Assembly (NCBI GenBank): GCA_024642245.1
Contig: JAHEBM010000026.1
Coordinates: 1-34,808, forward strand
DNA length: 34,808 nt
Source: Haliea sp.
GTDB lineage: Bacteria; Pseudomonadota; Gammaproteobacteria; Pseudomonadales; Halieaceae
Direction of reading: 5' to 3'
The translations under genes and the position numbers were made by a program. Below are positions 34,402 to 34,808 of the stretch, one piece after another. Every line of letters starts with the position of its first letter. Positions within the stretch are counted from its first letter, which is position 1. A model generated the notes under the pieces. That model had not been told where the DNA came from. It did no database searches and saw only the letters and a list, made by a program, of their open reading frames with translations.

Positions 34402-34808
<407 letters not shown>

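Overview
The window looks like a stretch of chromosome from a marine, aerobic gammaproteobacterium. This is an inference from GC-rich, GC-ending codons, the cmoA-cmoB pair, an Uup-type ABC-F protein, and the block DUF1820 / miaB-phoH-ybeY-corC-lnt / leuS, whose order resembles pseudomonads. Periplasmic PQQ- and haem-dependent oxidation genes fit the OM60/NOR5 (Halieaceae-like) group, but no rRNA or other marker is present to fix the taxon. I see no tRNA or rRNA gene, insertion sequence, prophage or CRISPR array, and no gene-free stretch longer than 300 bases.

Layout. 1-4360: periplasmic oxidation genes, namely the 3' part of a membrane-type glucose/quinate-family PQQ dehydrogenase, a PQQ dehydrogenase fused to cytochrome c (polyvinyl-alcohol-dehydrogenase type), and an outer-membrane barrel protein. 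4446-5491: an atypical 3-methyladenine glycosylase and a tiny basic protein with DRR/GRR motifs, with a perfect CRP-type half-site pair between them. 5501-9145: haem A synthase and the two subunits of a 3-oxoacid CoA-transferase (scoA-scoB), with a divergent LysR regulator. 9093-14480: a large MscK-like mechanosensitive channel and, divergently, uup. 14511-18171: aromatic aminotransferase, PepD dipeptidase, a phosphoribosyltransferase and a small orphan ORF. 18195-20943: an alpha/beta hydrolase and, divergently, the cmoA-cmoB wobble-uridine pathway. 21072-24941: a second-type Lon protease with a clear heat-shock (sigma-32) promoter, and a class I aminotransferase.

24965-27851 (minus strand) is the most unusual part: a cytochrome c, a thiamine-diphosphate enzyme with a twin-arginine export signal, and a small unknown protein whose ATG shares a base with the enzyme's stop codon. 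Together they look like a periplasmic ThDP-dependent oxidation module feeding electrons to cytochrome c. I do not know of a characterised system of this form. 27951-34808: DUF1820, then divergently miaB-phoH-ybeY-corC-lnt with four-base overlaps and short gaps (tRNA modification, rRNA maturation, ion transport, lipoprotein acylation), a hemerythrin, and the start of leuS.

Two sequence-level oddities sit in the miaB-phoH region. One is a run of twelve consecutive A/T-ending codons inside miaB. The other is a 21-codon ORF ending just after one of two possible TTG start codons of phoH, a gene that lacks any visible ribosome binding site.
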